The notes below the pieces were generated by a model. The model was given only the letters and a program-made list of their open reading frames with translations, was not told the origin of the DNA and ran no database searches. From contig NW_026516679.1 of assembly GCF_025766255.1 (NCBI RefSeq), positions 124,001 to 188,000 on the forward strand: a stretch of 64,000 nt of DNA, read 5' to 3'. Below are positions 44,801 through 58,748 of the stretch, one piece after another. This DNA is from Zychaea mexicana. Taxonomy: Eukaryota > Mucoromycota > Mucoromycetes > Mucorales > Lichtheimiaceae. Numbering within the stretch: position 1 is the first letter of the stretch; every line of letters starts with the position of its first letter. A program made the translations under genes and the position numbers.

Positions 44801-47800
44801 CGATCTCTCTCCTTGCCATTACTACCTGAATGTTGCTGTGTTGCTGGTGTCGCCCTAGTACGAGTAGTATCCACCTTTGGATAGTTTTTGCGCTTAATTT
44901 TCGACATGAGCGGTGGAGAGCTTTGTGACTTTGCAATCTCTGAATCGTAAGGAAGTATATCAGTGAATCGTTTATAGGCAGCAGTGGATAGCAACGGCAG
45001 CATTGCGGCATGGTTCGTTAATCCTGACGGGAACGATGTTCTGTTTTGCTCGTTGTTGGCTCGACGCTTTTGTGCCCGTATATCGTAATCATCCAAGTAT
45101 TTGCGTTGCTGTGTAGTATGAACATTGTGGCTCTGCTGCACTTGCTGCTTAGCAGCAGTAGTAGTATTAGTAGTAGTATGATTATGTCCATGGTTGTTAC
45201 TACCACGTTTGCGTTGATGGGATTGGTGCTCGTTTTTGGATTGCTGTTTATGCTGCTGCTGCTGTTGTTGCTGTTCTTCTTTTTCATCAGTCCAGCTAGT
45301 CAATGGTTTGGGTGTATCTTTCATCAATTCGAGCGAGAGTCGTCGTGCCACACTCGGATCCAGGCCATCCGCTATCGCTGCATCCACAGCGCTATCTTGC
45401 GCAGTTGAATTGCCACTTTGCTGTGACGGTGCTGTTAACGAGTTGGCCGTGTCGCCTGATTGTTTTCTTGACAATTTCTCCTTTATCATCTCTTCCAAAA
45501 TATGATCCAGTCGAGCTTCTTCTTCTAGCCATGGCGATGCTGACGTAGGCGATTCACCCAGGTTAGGCTGGGACTTGAGCAAAATATCAATATCGTTGAC
45601 AGCCGTGGTCGTTGCAGTGCAGTCACTAGGACCGTCCAATCCAACATCGAGAATAGGCAAATCGGGTGCTTCGGCTGTCCGTTTGGTGCGCACGTCCAAA
45701 TTAGCCACCGCGCCACTCGTAATACCACTTTCGACAGGGAACATTTTCTTGAAATGGCGTCGCAACTCGCGCTCGGGCCGTACATAGTGTCGCACAAACT
45801 CTGCATACTCCAGATCCCATTGCATAACCTTCATCTGCAGCTTGATGCGTACAATGTTGAGGCTGAGTGCATCCGTGGGGGCCGTGGTTGCATAAACAGA
45901 CTGCAAGGCTTGCAGCATCTGTTTCTTTTCACCTGTGGCTCGTCGTGACATTTCTTGCAAATGCTCTTTGCACCCATCCACTTCTTCCGGCTGGACCATA
46001 TCCAGCAAGAAGTTTTTGTCTCGCTCAATGACAGATTCGTAAAATCGGGTAATTTTTGATCGTGTCGATTCGAGCGCTGAATCCTTGAGCGCGATCTGCG
46101 TCTTTGGGTTGATGTACAGATGCATTGGTGGCACATGCACTTCGAGCGGTTCAATGGCTTCATGCTGGAACCGTACGGCAATGCCTTTGATACAGAAATA
46201 GTGGACGTGGTCCCGAAACAGGTTGTGTGGACACCAGGTTTCTTCTTGACCACAGACTGCCTCGGCTGTTTGGTGGAACAATAGCTCGAGGAACTTGCCC
46301 AAGGAGTATTTCCAACTGCTTTCGGACATGGGCACTAGCAGGCTGTTGGCATCGCAATGCTTGCAGTAGCTCCACATTAAAATGTTGCTCGTAGTCATGA
46401 TTGGTGCTGGGCCTTGAATACGCTCTATATCAACATTGACTTTGGCGTTCCCATGTGCGTACGACCGATAATGTTCGAGCATTGTGGATTCACACATATT
46501 TGACGGACATGGCGTGTTAGCATCGGCAGAAATGTCTTCAATGTATTGCCCCAGTGTCAGGTCCGACTCGGGTCGATAATACTCAAACATGCGCATCTCT
46601 GGTCCCTGACAGGGCACAGCAGTGATCGAGCAAACGGACATGTAGAGCACCACGAGCTGCTGATGGTACGATGGCGACAGCGTATCTGCATTGTCGCCAA
46701 TATAGGCTTCGAGTGCGCGCCAGCGATGATGATGTTCCTCCAACAAACGCTCGAACTCTGCATCGCCCATCATGATCTGATCAAAGCTTCTAAAAAAAGC
46801 AAGCATGTTGGCAAGCCGATTGGGTGGCGCGTGGTTGGCGTTCTTGAGTGCTTCAGGTGCCCGTGCTGCGATCAATGCAATCATTTTTCTCTGTGTTTCG
46901 CTGAGCCGCAGAAGTAAGTGGGGTGCTGGTAATCCAACCATGGATGAAGCTGACAGAGTTACGTTCTGGTAGCGGTGAATAGCATCCTGGACGGCTTGTA
47001 GGAATTCAGCGTCATCACCAGTAGCTGTATTGGTGGTGGTGCTGCTTGTCGTCGCCGCCACTTTGTCGTTATTATCATCAGCAATGATCGTTGTTTCGCT
47101 ACTTTTGTCGGTGGAAGTTACGGACTGTGCTGAAGATGCAGGCGTTTCCTCAGTGGTAATAGCAACAGCAGCAGCAGCAGCAGCAATCTGTTGTTCTTTT
47201 GTTTGCGGTCCGTGAAGAGTGATCCTTGCCTTGGCCAAATCCATGAGTAGAAATGACTCGAGCCGGAGATTGTGTACGACAAAGACCATGAAGTCCATGA
47301 TACGCTTGAGTACGCGCAAGGTTTCAACATTTCCGCCTCGCATAATAATTGTAGCCCCAAGCTCAGGTGGACACTTGTCAAAAATTAGAAAAGTCTTGCG
47401 TCTATGCGGTATCAAGTCATGAACGAGCGTCTTGGTTTCGAATACGCCGCAGTGTCCCAACGTCAATCCATCCGTCATGAGCTGCAGGAAAGAGTTGATA
47501 ATGCTTGCACCCGTGCACCGCGCAACAGCATCGAGAATGCTGAGTTTAACATTGTACGCGACGACGATATCGGTCTTGACCAAATGTTCAAGCGCAATTC
47601 GAGATACGTTTGAGCTGACGAGGACCACCGATGGCTTAAGTGCCACGATACGATTCACAAGCTTCTCCAAGAAATCCCTTTCTTGCGCAAGTACCCGGTC
47701 GATCGATTGCAGCTGACAGTCACCCCAAAAATCGCGGGACCACTCCAGCGGGAACAGGAGGATGAGAATTTGTGGGTTCTTGATGGACCGTATCATGCGT

Positions 47801-50066
47801 TTGTGTGCCACATTCTTGGAGCATACGACGCCATTCACATAGTAGCTGTCCTCGGGAGCACCACCGGCTATCTTTTTGATCTTGATATAGTGTCGCAAGT
47901 CCATGTCGTCGCCGCCACGAATATCGGGATGTACGTTTTCTGATACTTGCAGCAACAGCTTCATCAAAACATCTTCCCATGCCTCGCAATGAGTTGGGCC
48001 AATGATTGACTCGTTTTCATGCAGCAAATGCCGCAGCATCTTCCTCATGTGCTCCATGGATGCCATGCTGAGCTCATTGTTGTTGTTTGTCATTGCCGCA
48101 AGACTGCCGCTATTTTGATTTTCGGCAGCTCCAGAGTCATCCGAGCATAATAGTAATGCCTCGTTGAGCCCACTGCAGCCACCACTTGCTCCTGCGTTGC
48201 TGTCTTCTACAATTGGCGTCGCTAGATTCTGTGAGTCGTCTGCCGTGTCCGATAATGGTGTCATTGTCGTAATAGGTGTGTTGCGCATAAGGCTATGTGT
48301 ACGTTGTCGAAAGGATCGTGAAGGAGTGGTCGTAAGGCTACGACGTCGACGCATGCTATTAGATCGTTCCCGTGTCAATCGATCTTCTGCACGTCGTCTT
48401 CTCAGTTTCGTAGATGATTCTTGACTGACCACAATATCATCGTCAGGTACAGTAGGCGACATCAAAGCACCATTGTTGTCATCTATCCGATCCGAGCTGC
48501 TGCCACCACCAAGGAAATTGAGCAAATTTTGCGGACTCTTGTCCCACTTGCGCGAACTTTCGTCCTCGCTATCGTATTCACTGGATGGAAGTACAGTGCC
48601 GCCACCTCCATCTACCAGGAACCCATTCAATTGACCATTGAGAGAATTTCGACGAAATGGTATAGGGGAGCCAATGCTTGCTGCTTTAGCTGTATCAATG
48701 TTGGCAAGCGTAGGTTCCACCGTGGTTGAGTTCATTGTATTGGTCCGAGACCGGGGTCGTATAGTGGCGAGAAAGATGCCCTTGAGACTCATCCCTGGCT
48801 CGTCTTGTTGTTGTTGTTGTTGTTGTTGCTGAGCAGCAGTACTTGTTGCTGCTATGGTTGGTGTCGGTGGTGGTTGACTCATATTAATGTTATTGGCAGC
48901 AGCAGTACTGTTGGCAAGTGCATATGGCAATAATTCCTCAGTCGGGATTTCCAAAGCAAACGTTGTCGAATTTTGACCACCGTACTCTCCTTGGTGCGCT
49001 TTTAATGTCGTCGTGGGAATCTGCATTTTCGGTGCTGACGGCGGCTTTTGTCCGGGAAGCACGGGTGACAATCCCACAATCGAATCAGGGTCAATGCTTG
49101 GGTGCACGTTATTGGATTCTTTTTGCTCCAAGGTATTGGCATCGTGCTCTTCCTGTCGTTCCTGTGCCTGCAATTTTGAGTAACAAAATTTACACACACG
49201 CACCTGCCCTGATTGTCCGATCCGTTCCCCCTGGATGATATCCGAAGCACATTTGCCACAAAAGATTTGACCTGTTCACTCTTATAATTAATCCCAAGTG
49301 TTACTTCTAGTGCAAATAACAGCCATATACCTACCACATATACGGCAATGATGCTTCCTTCGATAGAACTTGAAACGGGCGTTGCAGTCAAAACACTCTT
49401 TGCATTGCGAATCTGGCATCCAATACTCGGTATTCATATTCTCGGACTTGATCTTTTCGCCTCGCAGTTGCGCGATGACACGGTTCAGCGAGTGGTAATT
49501 GGATACTGAAAAGTTGGTAATCACAGATTGGTTATCGCTGTCGTTGGATGGTGTTTTTGTCAGCACACCACCGTCTTGGTCCGATTCATCGATCGAAGCG
49601 CGTGCCGACATGGCGATTGTGGGTGTGTCGTATCCGTTATTATTATTATAGTTATATCTGTTGATTTCTCGGGTTTCTTCAAAGCTAACTGTGTTTCGTT
49701 GGAACGGCTGTTGCTGTTGTGTCGTCCTTGTTGAACTACTGCTTTCTCCCACAACAATCGAGTTCTATCCGTATATTCAAACATAAGACCATAAATAACT
49801 AGTGATAGTGCCCCGCATAAGAAAACTAAAGAGATTGTGTCATTTACTCTGGGTGAATCCATAGATGCGATTGAATCACTGCTTGTACTAGCGATAGGTG
49901 CAGTAGGATACGACACGACGGCATTGCGAACTTTGTAAAGGAATTTTGACAAGACGCCTTCTTGATCGCTATCATCTACGTGGCCGTCGTATGGGTTAAA
50001 AGACGTCAACGTGGCCATGTCGTCCTCTTCCAATAGTCGAGACATCGATTTAGGTCGGGCCGTCAT
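41819..50066 (-). CDS. FAB1: Fab1/PIKfyve: 1-phosphatidylinositol-3-phosphate 5-kinase (11 exons, 2472 aa)
   Basis: Exons: 49848-50066, 49335-49764, 43827-49271, 43632-43749, 43261-43553, 43005-43175, 42825-42928, 42598-42726, 42437-42527, 42169-42330 and 41819-42075; all phases agree. It phosphorylates PtdIns3P to PtdIns(3,5)P2 on endosome/vacuole membranes. Domains: FYVE zinc finger (about 190-250, [10 protein letters not shown] then IFCGKC and VCKFC); TCP-1-like chaperonin domain (about 650-900, [23 protein letters not shown]); Cys-rich CCR region with [13 protein letters not shown] motif (about 1080-1400); low-complexity Gln, His, Asp and Ser runs (about 1500-1950); PIP kinase (about 2150-2470) with [31 protein letters not shown] and the Mg-binding D before [12 protein letters not shown]. 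Start chosen as the first ATG that splices in frame to the FYVE exon. Length is in the range of yeast Fab1. Intact. Confidence 0.96.
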
Positions 50067-51075
50067 TCATTACCACTTTGTGTATAGTACTGCCCCAGAA
50101 GTATATAAGCAGTGACTTAATATATTCAAAAGCCTGAAAGGAAGGATAAACAAAGATGGAGCGAAAGAGGTACAGCCCCCTAGTGAGGCAATTTTTTAAA
50201 CTTTGTGAAGTGGTGATCTTTTCCTGTAGATATGACTGGCACACATGTACCCTAACTAACTAGCAGTAACTAGTCCTGCAGCATGCATTATACTCATCAC
50301 CATTTATTAATTGTGGGCCACTTTTCTTCTTTACACGCCCAGAGGTGTACCAATTTTAGAAAGAGTTCGGCTACTAGCTGCGTGCTGTCATGAAGCTTGA
50401 AATTTAGGCTTTGGGTCAAATGATTCAACTCACAGACACATACGGTGAATGACATTATTACTATTGTAACAACACAATCAACAAACAATCAACAAATGAT
50501 AACAGTCGTTTGCACTGTAGCTTGGCACTAGTACTAACAGTATTACATCACAAACCTCTTCGTTTTTATATTGCTTACACCGCCGGCACCCGTTAAAAAA
50601 ATAAAACCAAATAGTAGATTTACTCTAGGCGCCGAGTGGCCTACTAAAATCTTTTACTATTAAACCATGCAAGACAACTGACTCACTGCTTAATAATAAG
50701 CGCATCAGCAGTGGTCTATAAGCTGCTCTCATATTCGTTGCAAGTTAAGCCAAAATTAGGATGTATAACAGTTATTCTCTTCCACAGCAGAAAAAGGTAT
50801 CGACAATCCTTCTGATGGAGAAGGCCATTTTTGGTGGCTTGACTTGCTGCTGGGTACTATTTATGTTATTTTGATAAATGTTAAAGTGCCTCTCACACAA
50901 TGTCATTTTACCAATACTTGACATACAATATGGTAGCAATATTTTTGTTGTCGATAGTCGTATTGTTTATCTCTTGACGAAAACCACTATTTCTCCTCAA
51001 TATGCGAAAGTATTTGCGCTCATGTTATCAGTGTTTGAGGCAAACGGCGGATAATATTGCTGATTTGCTCTCTCT
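50067..51075. promoter_or_regulatory. Intergenic region upstream of FAB1
   Basis: About 1 kb between the FAB1 start and the stop of the next minus-strand gene. It must hold the FAB1 promoter and the 3' UTR of the upstream gene. No TATA box, tRNA or repeat stands out. Confidence 0.4.
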
Positions 51076-54032
51076 TTATTGTATAGGATATGCATAATAT
51101 AAATCATAATTTGAATTTTCCGCGGAAGAGCTTTCATATAATGACAATGCAGTGTCCTTGTTTTTGCGCAATATGTACGTCTTCCCCGATTCCACATTTC
51201 TGTGGAATATACAGTCAGAAAAGGGTGAGCTAGAGTCCTTTCACCGAATAGAAAAAGCTAATGCAACATGTACTTACGTGTACAAATCTGAAAGCAGTGT
51301 TCGTATAAATTCGCTTTCTCGAGAGGGTGTCCAGTTCGCCATAATATTGCGCATGTGCAAGCATCGCGTGCCCACGAGCTGGTTGGTTGCAACATGGATT
51401 TGACCTTCAAGAATTTTACCGTGACCAGAGACGTATGACTGCAGCCAGTATTTTGTGCGTGTGTTTGGATATTTGAGAAGATCCAAATGCTGGTTTTGAC
51501 CGATTTCCTTGCTGTAATCGAGTACGGCTGTCAAGTATGTTTGTTTGTTCGAGCTTTGTATTCCCTAGTAAATACATTACACGGTTCATCTATTCAGCAT
51601 CGTCTGTATCCACCATTGCGCAATGGTGTGTGGATAGCAACAATCAATCTACTTTACCTCCATTAAAGCATCTTGTTGCCGTTGCAACAGAATGGTATGG
51701 TCTCCAAACGAGTATAAGTCGTAGCTGATATTTTCATCCTCCAGGTGATTCCTTGAACTATCCCCCTCCGTTTCAAGCTCGCCACGGGTTTCAAGCGATT
51801 GTCGTCTCGCCAAGACCAGACGGTTGCTTTTGAACGCCAAATCATAAGCGACCTGATTCTGATCATGTGCGTCAAGCTTATCATGCAGTAATGGCTGATC
51901 CATGAATAAGGTTTTGTTGCCTATTTTTGATGCGTATGAAATATCGAGTACACATGTCAGATCAGAAAGCGATACATGATGCGTGCAAAATGTTCTCTAT
52001 AAAGAATTAGGATAAATGTCGTCAGCCAATTACCGTTTTCGTTATCTCGTACAACGATTGGTATCTCAAACTCCAAAAACATATTGTTTGGTAATTCGAT
52101 AAGTTTGCTTAGTGTGTCTAATGTTATGGTGATATCGATCTTGTTGTTTGCAAGGATGGGAGGTATAATTGGGTCTTGGCTGACAGGCGGTGGCAACTTT
52201 GAACATGTAAACAAATTTGAGAGGTTAAAGAGGTCCATTCATTCGGTCATCTTTGCTCGCAGAACTCCTATTGATGCAAAGACATACCTTTTTACGATAG
52301 TATTCTTGGTCATCCATGGAGGAAGAGGAATCGCTTTGAATGTAGTTTTTGTTCATGTCGATCTTTTGAGGATAATCGCCAGTTGCTGTAGTGGTGCCGA
52401 TTTCACCCTGTTTTAAATCTCATTTGGTTAGATAATTGAAGGTCATTTTTCACTTCCTTCCCACTTACAAACTTGGCAATGTTTTTCTTGAATTCTAGAA
52501 CTGGGACTTTGCCATGCGTTTCTGGCACTCGAACAGTGGGATTACTATGATGCGCGTAATGTTGCTAAAGACAGAGCGCGGTCAGCATTATATCTATTAG
52601 TAATTTGCAACGCATGTCGTAAGCAGGTTGATGATATATGCTTTACCGGATAATGGTGAATACGTCCACGATCCAATTTGCATAAAGACTATAAATTGTA
52701 ATTTTTCGACTTGTTGGCTTCCATATTCATCCATCCTTTCCTCGACTTAAAAGTCAGTAACAGAACTACCTGATAGATATCAGCGACGGCATCACCTAGG
52801 AAAACATTCGGTCGCGGCATAGACTGCGGCGCCGTAGAACTACTTGCTGCCGCTGCTACAGATATATCCGAAGGCGGCGGCGGCGGTTTTGCTATGGGCT
52901 GGCGTTCTGTGGGTGAGGTCAAGGGTGGGGATGTTGATTTAGTCTCGCTGTATATCGAGCTGAGCAAATTGTCGAGAACGCCGATTTCCTTTTGCTTTTC
53001 TTGAGGGGCAGCTGTTGTAGACGGCGACGAGGGCGGAGGTGGTGTTGTTGTTCTTGATGATAGAGATACAGGTGAAGAAGCCCTAGGCGTACCCGCAGCA
53101 GAAGAGGAAGGAGTTCGAGATACCCTTTGTATATCAGGTGGGTTAGCAGTAGTTGTAGCACGCGTATCAGTGGTAGTATCAATAGGAAAAGTAGCAGGCG
53201 GAGACGATGATGATGCTCTCTTTTCTTGCGTCGATGTTGCTGGTTGTTGCTGTTGAGGAAGCTGTACATACTGACTGTACATAGCACTCGCTTCTTCTTT
53301 ATGTTCCTTGATCCACTGAATATGTCTTTGGACCGTATTGTGAAACGAATGAACGGAGTAAGCTTCGTAAGCGTCGCGCGTAAAGAAAAAGCTGTTTGAG
53401 GTAAGACGACGAATGCTTTGATCGACAAATTCACGAGGATCTTCTGTAGTTATCGTTGTAGTGGCAGCAGTACTACTGGACGAATCGGTGGCATCAGGCA
53501 CGAGAGAATGTTCTGATGTTGGTGCTGCCGATGTCGTGATAGGTACAGTTGCTGGTTCCTGTTGTTTTACAGTTCGATCGTTGTCGTTGTCGTTAGCATT
53601 GTCCGCAGAAACGTCTTGAATCGCGTCTACAAGGATTTCTTCTGTATCAAATTGATCATCGCTGTCGCTGTCACTTGAGCCCGAGCTCGAATCCGACTCT
53701 GAACTCGATTCTGAACCTGACTCTGAGCCCGAAGAAGAACTATCACGATTGCTGGTGAATCTTCAAAGTTGATAACAATAACACTTCTTTCATTTTTGTT
53801 TTTGGTCAATTTACTGTTAATTCTATGTTATGAAGAGTTACCTTTCCCAAATGTCTTGAGCAAGCTGATCTGGTTCACTGTTGGAAATTGGGGCGTGTTC
53901 CTGGTTCGCAGAAGCAGCAGCACCGCCGGTTTCTGACCCGTTCCGTAGTGAGTTACGTCTACGTTTTGATAGAATGGTTTCTTGTGATTCTGGTTGCGAA
54001 TCGCGCGATCGCTTGTCCTGATTTGAGTTCAT
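51076..54032 (-). CDS. NARG2/ICE2-like protein (Little elongation complex subunit 2 family?), 9 exons, 758 aa
   Basis: Exons 53842-54032, 52770-53760, 52647-52688, 52469-52564, 52288-52407, 52034-52196, 51658-51920, 51278-51564 and 51076-51199 join with consistent phases. N-terminus: basic (SKRRRN), then acidic Ser/Asp repeats, a helical part (about 150-215) and a long Ser/Thr/Pro-rich disordered region. C-terminal domain (about 600-757): YDLYSFGDHTILLQRQQDAL, TYLTAVLDYSKEIGQNQ, TRTKYWLQSYVSGHGKILEG and ESGKTYILRKNKDTALSLY. Alternation of SFG-x-x-x-ILL, LDY and a final G-x-Y-x-L-R strand recalls the NARG2 C-terminal domain of ICE2, which acts in snRNA transcription with RNA polymerase II. The family call is from pattern memory. 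Intact; start is the first ATG (TTG lies upstream in frame). Confidence 0.5.
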
Positions 54033-55112
54033 GGTGTTCAACGTAGACAACGGGAACGTGGTGGTGGCGGAAATTTCATGCCATCAAGTGAAATTTGACT
54101 GGGAACCTGTCAAATTTTTTCTTTTGCATTAAGCAAGTGGAAGCATGCAGTGATTTATCAAACCATATTCTCCGTATTGAAACAAATGCTCATTCCATCC
54201 TTGATACATAATCTGCTACTTAGGTATCACACGAGAGGAAAGAGAGTAAAACAAGAAGATGATCGCCGTCATTATCACCTAGCAATACTATATAAAGCTC
54301 AGTTTTCCATCTTGAACAGGCAGCATAATGCAGCATACTACCAAGCTCATATTACATATCTACTGAAACTCCAGAATACAATCAGCCAAAACCGGGTCTA
54401 TAAACGAGTTGCTTACCAATGTCCTCGAAACCGAGCGCTTCGAACAGACGGATCCAATTGGAACGGCTAAGTAAGGCAATGTATTAGGGGGAATTCTTAA
54501 GCACCTAAATCCAATGCGCCATAAGTCGCGTGCTGACCACTTTTCGACGTAGCATCTGAGAGGATCTACACAGAGATTATTAAGACAACCATCTCGTCAT
54601 TAGGGTTATGCTCCTTTAGCAACCATTGTCCAGCCACCAGCGATTATTCTACGTGGTAATTATAGATTTTGATGAAGCACGGCGCTTCCCCTAGTTCCTA
54701 TTACTGCCCTCACAATCAGTGCTTAATGTTCTCACATCTAGTATATTATGCTTTTATATGTAATTGCCAATGCCCTGGACTGGCACACATAATTTGGAAG
54801 CAGTCGTGGTCGTTAAAATTGAATGAGGAGAGATATACTTGACTGTTTTACAGCCTCATTTATATATCACTATATACTGAGGTCCAGGTCACTATCTCGA
54901 CGTCTACGAGACACGAGTTGATAAAGGTGGGGTCACGATTCTTATAAACTTGGCTGAATGCTCGACCAGTAGATTCACCGAGTAGCTTTTCTCAACATAG
55001 CCACAGAACGTTTCGTATATTGTCGAAGCTCAAAAAACCAAAATAAGATATTGTTAATATTGATCGTGGAGCTTTACAACTACTACAGAAATACAAACTG
55101 AAAAAACGATAG
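54033..55112. other. Intergenic DNA
   Basis: Promoter side of the NARG2-like gene and about 1 kb of unassigned DNA. No credible coding region, tRNA or repeat was found. Confidence 0.45.
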
Positions 55113-55113
55113 T

Positions 55114-55838
55114 TTGAACGAGGAACATGCCGGAGTACTAGCTGCTTTACACGCTCCTATGAGCTTCGATAGCTCGTGTAGTGTAAAGCAAGCCGAGGCT
55201 TCCAGACCGAAACTGAAATCAGATCTTGGATTGCTTTTAAACGAGCCGCCAACCGAACAGCCAAGGATGAAAGATGCTCTTGCATCCGAAACAAAGCTAG
55301 CTTTAGGTACCAACCTTGCGTACCAACCTTGCGTACCAACCTTGCGTACCAGCCTTGCGTACCAGCCTTGCGTACCAGCCTTAACAGCCTTGCGAGCCTT
55401 GCGTACCAACCTTGCGTACCAACCTTGCGTACCAGCCTTGCGTACCAGCCTTGCGTACCAGCCTTAACAGCCTTGCGAGCCTTGCGTACCAACCTTGCGT
55501 ACCAACCTTGCGTACCAGCCTTGCGTACCAGCCTTGCGTACCAGCCTTGCGTACCAGCCTTGCGTACCAGCCTTGCGTACCAACCTTGCGTACCAACCTT
55601 GCGTACTTACTTTTGCGTATGCGGTAGTCGTCGTCATTTTTTAATAACTTTAGCGCTAAAAAGCCCTGTAGAAGCATTTCCACGAGTATATAGATTTCTC
55701 ATCATTGTAGAAATTTACTTTGTCGCATTCTTTTGCCTGGTCCTCTATGTCTTTGTCTTCATTCGCCCCATGATATTCGACGTCTATTCCGGTTGCGAGT
55801 GTAGCTGCTGCGCACCGTCCACTGTCAGTAATGATTGA
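55114..55838 (+). other. Unidentified open reading region through a minisatellite
   Basis: A frame open at 55114 gives a short unique part (MSFDSSCSVKQAEASRPKLK ... KDALASETKL) and then enters a 13-bp tandem repeat. In another frame the repeat leads into a unique tail with one hydrophobic, membrane-like segment (FLIIVEIYFVAFFCLVLYVF) and a Cys-rich end (SGCECSCCAP), stopping at 55838. Because the repeat has no stop in any frame, either combination is possible. I recognise no family. It may be a small gene or chance; evidence is weak. Confidence 0.25.
55310..55612. repeat. 13-bp minisatellite with 83-bp higher-order unit
   Basis: About 23 units of CTTGCGTACCAAC or CTTGCGTACCAGC in head-to-tail order. 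The marker TTAACAGCCTTGCGAGCC recurs at 55381 and 55464, giving an 83-bp higher-order period. Units vary only at one A/G position. Neither 13 nor 83 is a multiple of three. Translated, it gives 13-residue repeats (LAYQPCVPALRTS) and is open on both strands. Confidence 0.95.
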
Positions 55839-55849
55839 TTGTATGTTTT

Positions 55850-56948
55850 ACTGCAAGCTTCACTTCGTCTGTTTTTGCAACTGCTCTAGGCCTACCATCG
55901 TCATCGACACGTTTCTCGTCTCACAAAAAATTTCTAGCGTCGTGAAAGCCGATGTATACAGTTGATCGGGTAGGGTGGAGTAAGGTTCTTTGTTTGTTTT
56001 GACGAAGACGTTAGTGGACGTTGTGCTTGCTGATGACGATAAAGTTGGTCGAATTTTTTTCTTTCAGTATAGCGCAGAGGAAAAATATATATCGTAATGA
56101 TATTCATAACCGATGGACGTATTCTCCTCTTTGTATAATTTCGGAAGCGCAGTGCAGACGGTGCAATCGTTTTAAATAGGAAATTTAGAAGTTGTCTACT
56201 CCTCCACATCGGATGCAGATCAGTAAAAGATGCCAAGACATTCTTAAAGCAGTAACACTTCTTCCAATGTGGGAGGTTGCAATAATCCAACATGATATCT
56301 GAAAGATGGAGGATGGTACCAAAAATACTTCTACACTTATATCTAGTACTTTTTCTGGTGGATCCAGCGTTTGTTTTTTCGTGACATGATAATACGAACA
56401 ACTAGGAAACTTTAAAGCGTGTTGTCAACAGTAGATAAACATACCACCCGTTGTAGATGTCTTGAAGGTTATTATGCTTTAGAAACTTTCAGCTCCATTG
56501 ATAGGCATCAAAGTTTTTGGATGCTCGAAGTGCCATAGTACATTCATCTTCGAGTCTTTTTAAAAAGGAACTAAATGTCAAGGCAATATAAGCTACTTAC
56601 AAAAACCGTGCTATCCTTTACCAATTGCATTACTAGCAAGTCTAATGGTCTCGCGTATTATCTGTATTGCATTTACGCACGAGCAGAGAAGCAATCCATT
56701 TATAGAGTGAAACAGCAACGGTAAGTCTATTCGGTTAGTGCACGTCACTACGATAGCCAGATTGTGAGACAGTTTTCGAGTAACTTGTTATTTTAATAGA
56801 GACAATTCAGTTTGCATACAATGCTTTCGTATGAACAAGACCGCGTTTATAGAATGAAGCCATTGTAGGTAGCTTAAGAGAGGAAAAGAAAATGAAAATA
56901 CAACAGAAAATGGAAAAGGGCAGAAAAGAGAAAAGACCAAATGTGGTT
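55850..56948. other. Intergenic DNA, 3' side of PEP4
   Basis: No gene or RNA recognised. 56807-56948 includes the probable 3' UTR of the aspartic protease gene, AT- and A-rich on the plus strand. Confidence 0.45.

Positions 56949-58748
<1,800 letters not shown>

Noticed and set aside
44047..49238. Many open frames on the plus strand opposite FAB1
   Set aside because: They mirror CAG/CAA, GAC and CAC runs of the FAB1 exon; no motif, no splice logic.
55310..55612. CRISPR array
   Set aside because: Units are contiguous 13-mers without spacers; it is a minisatellite in a eukaryote.
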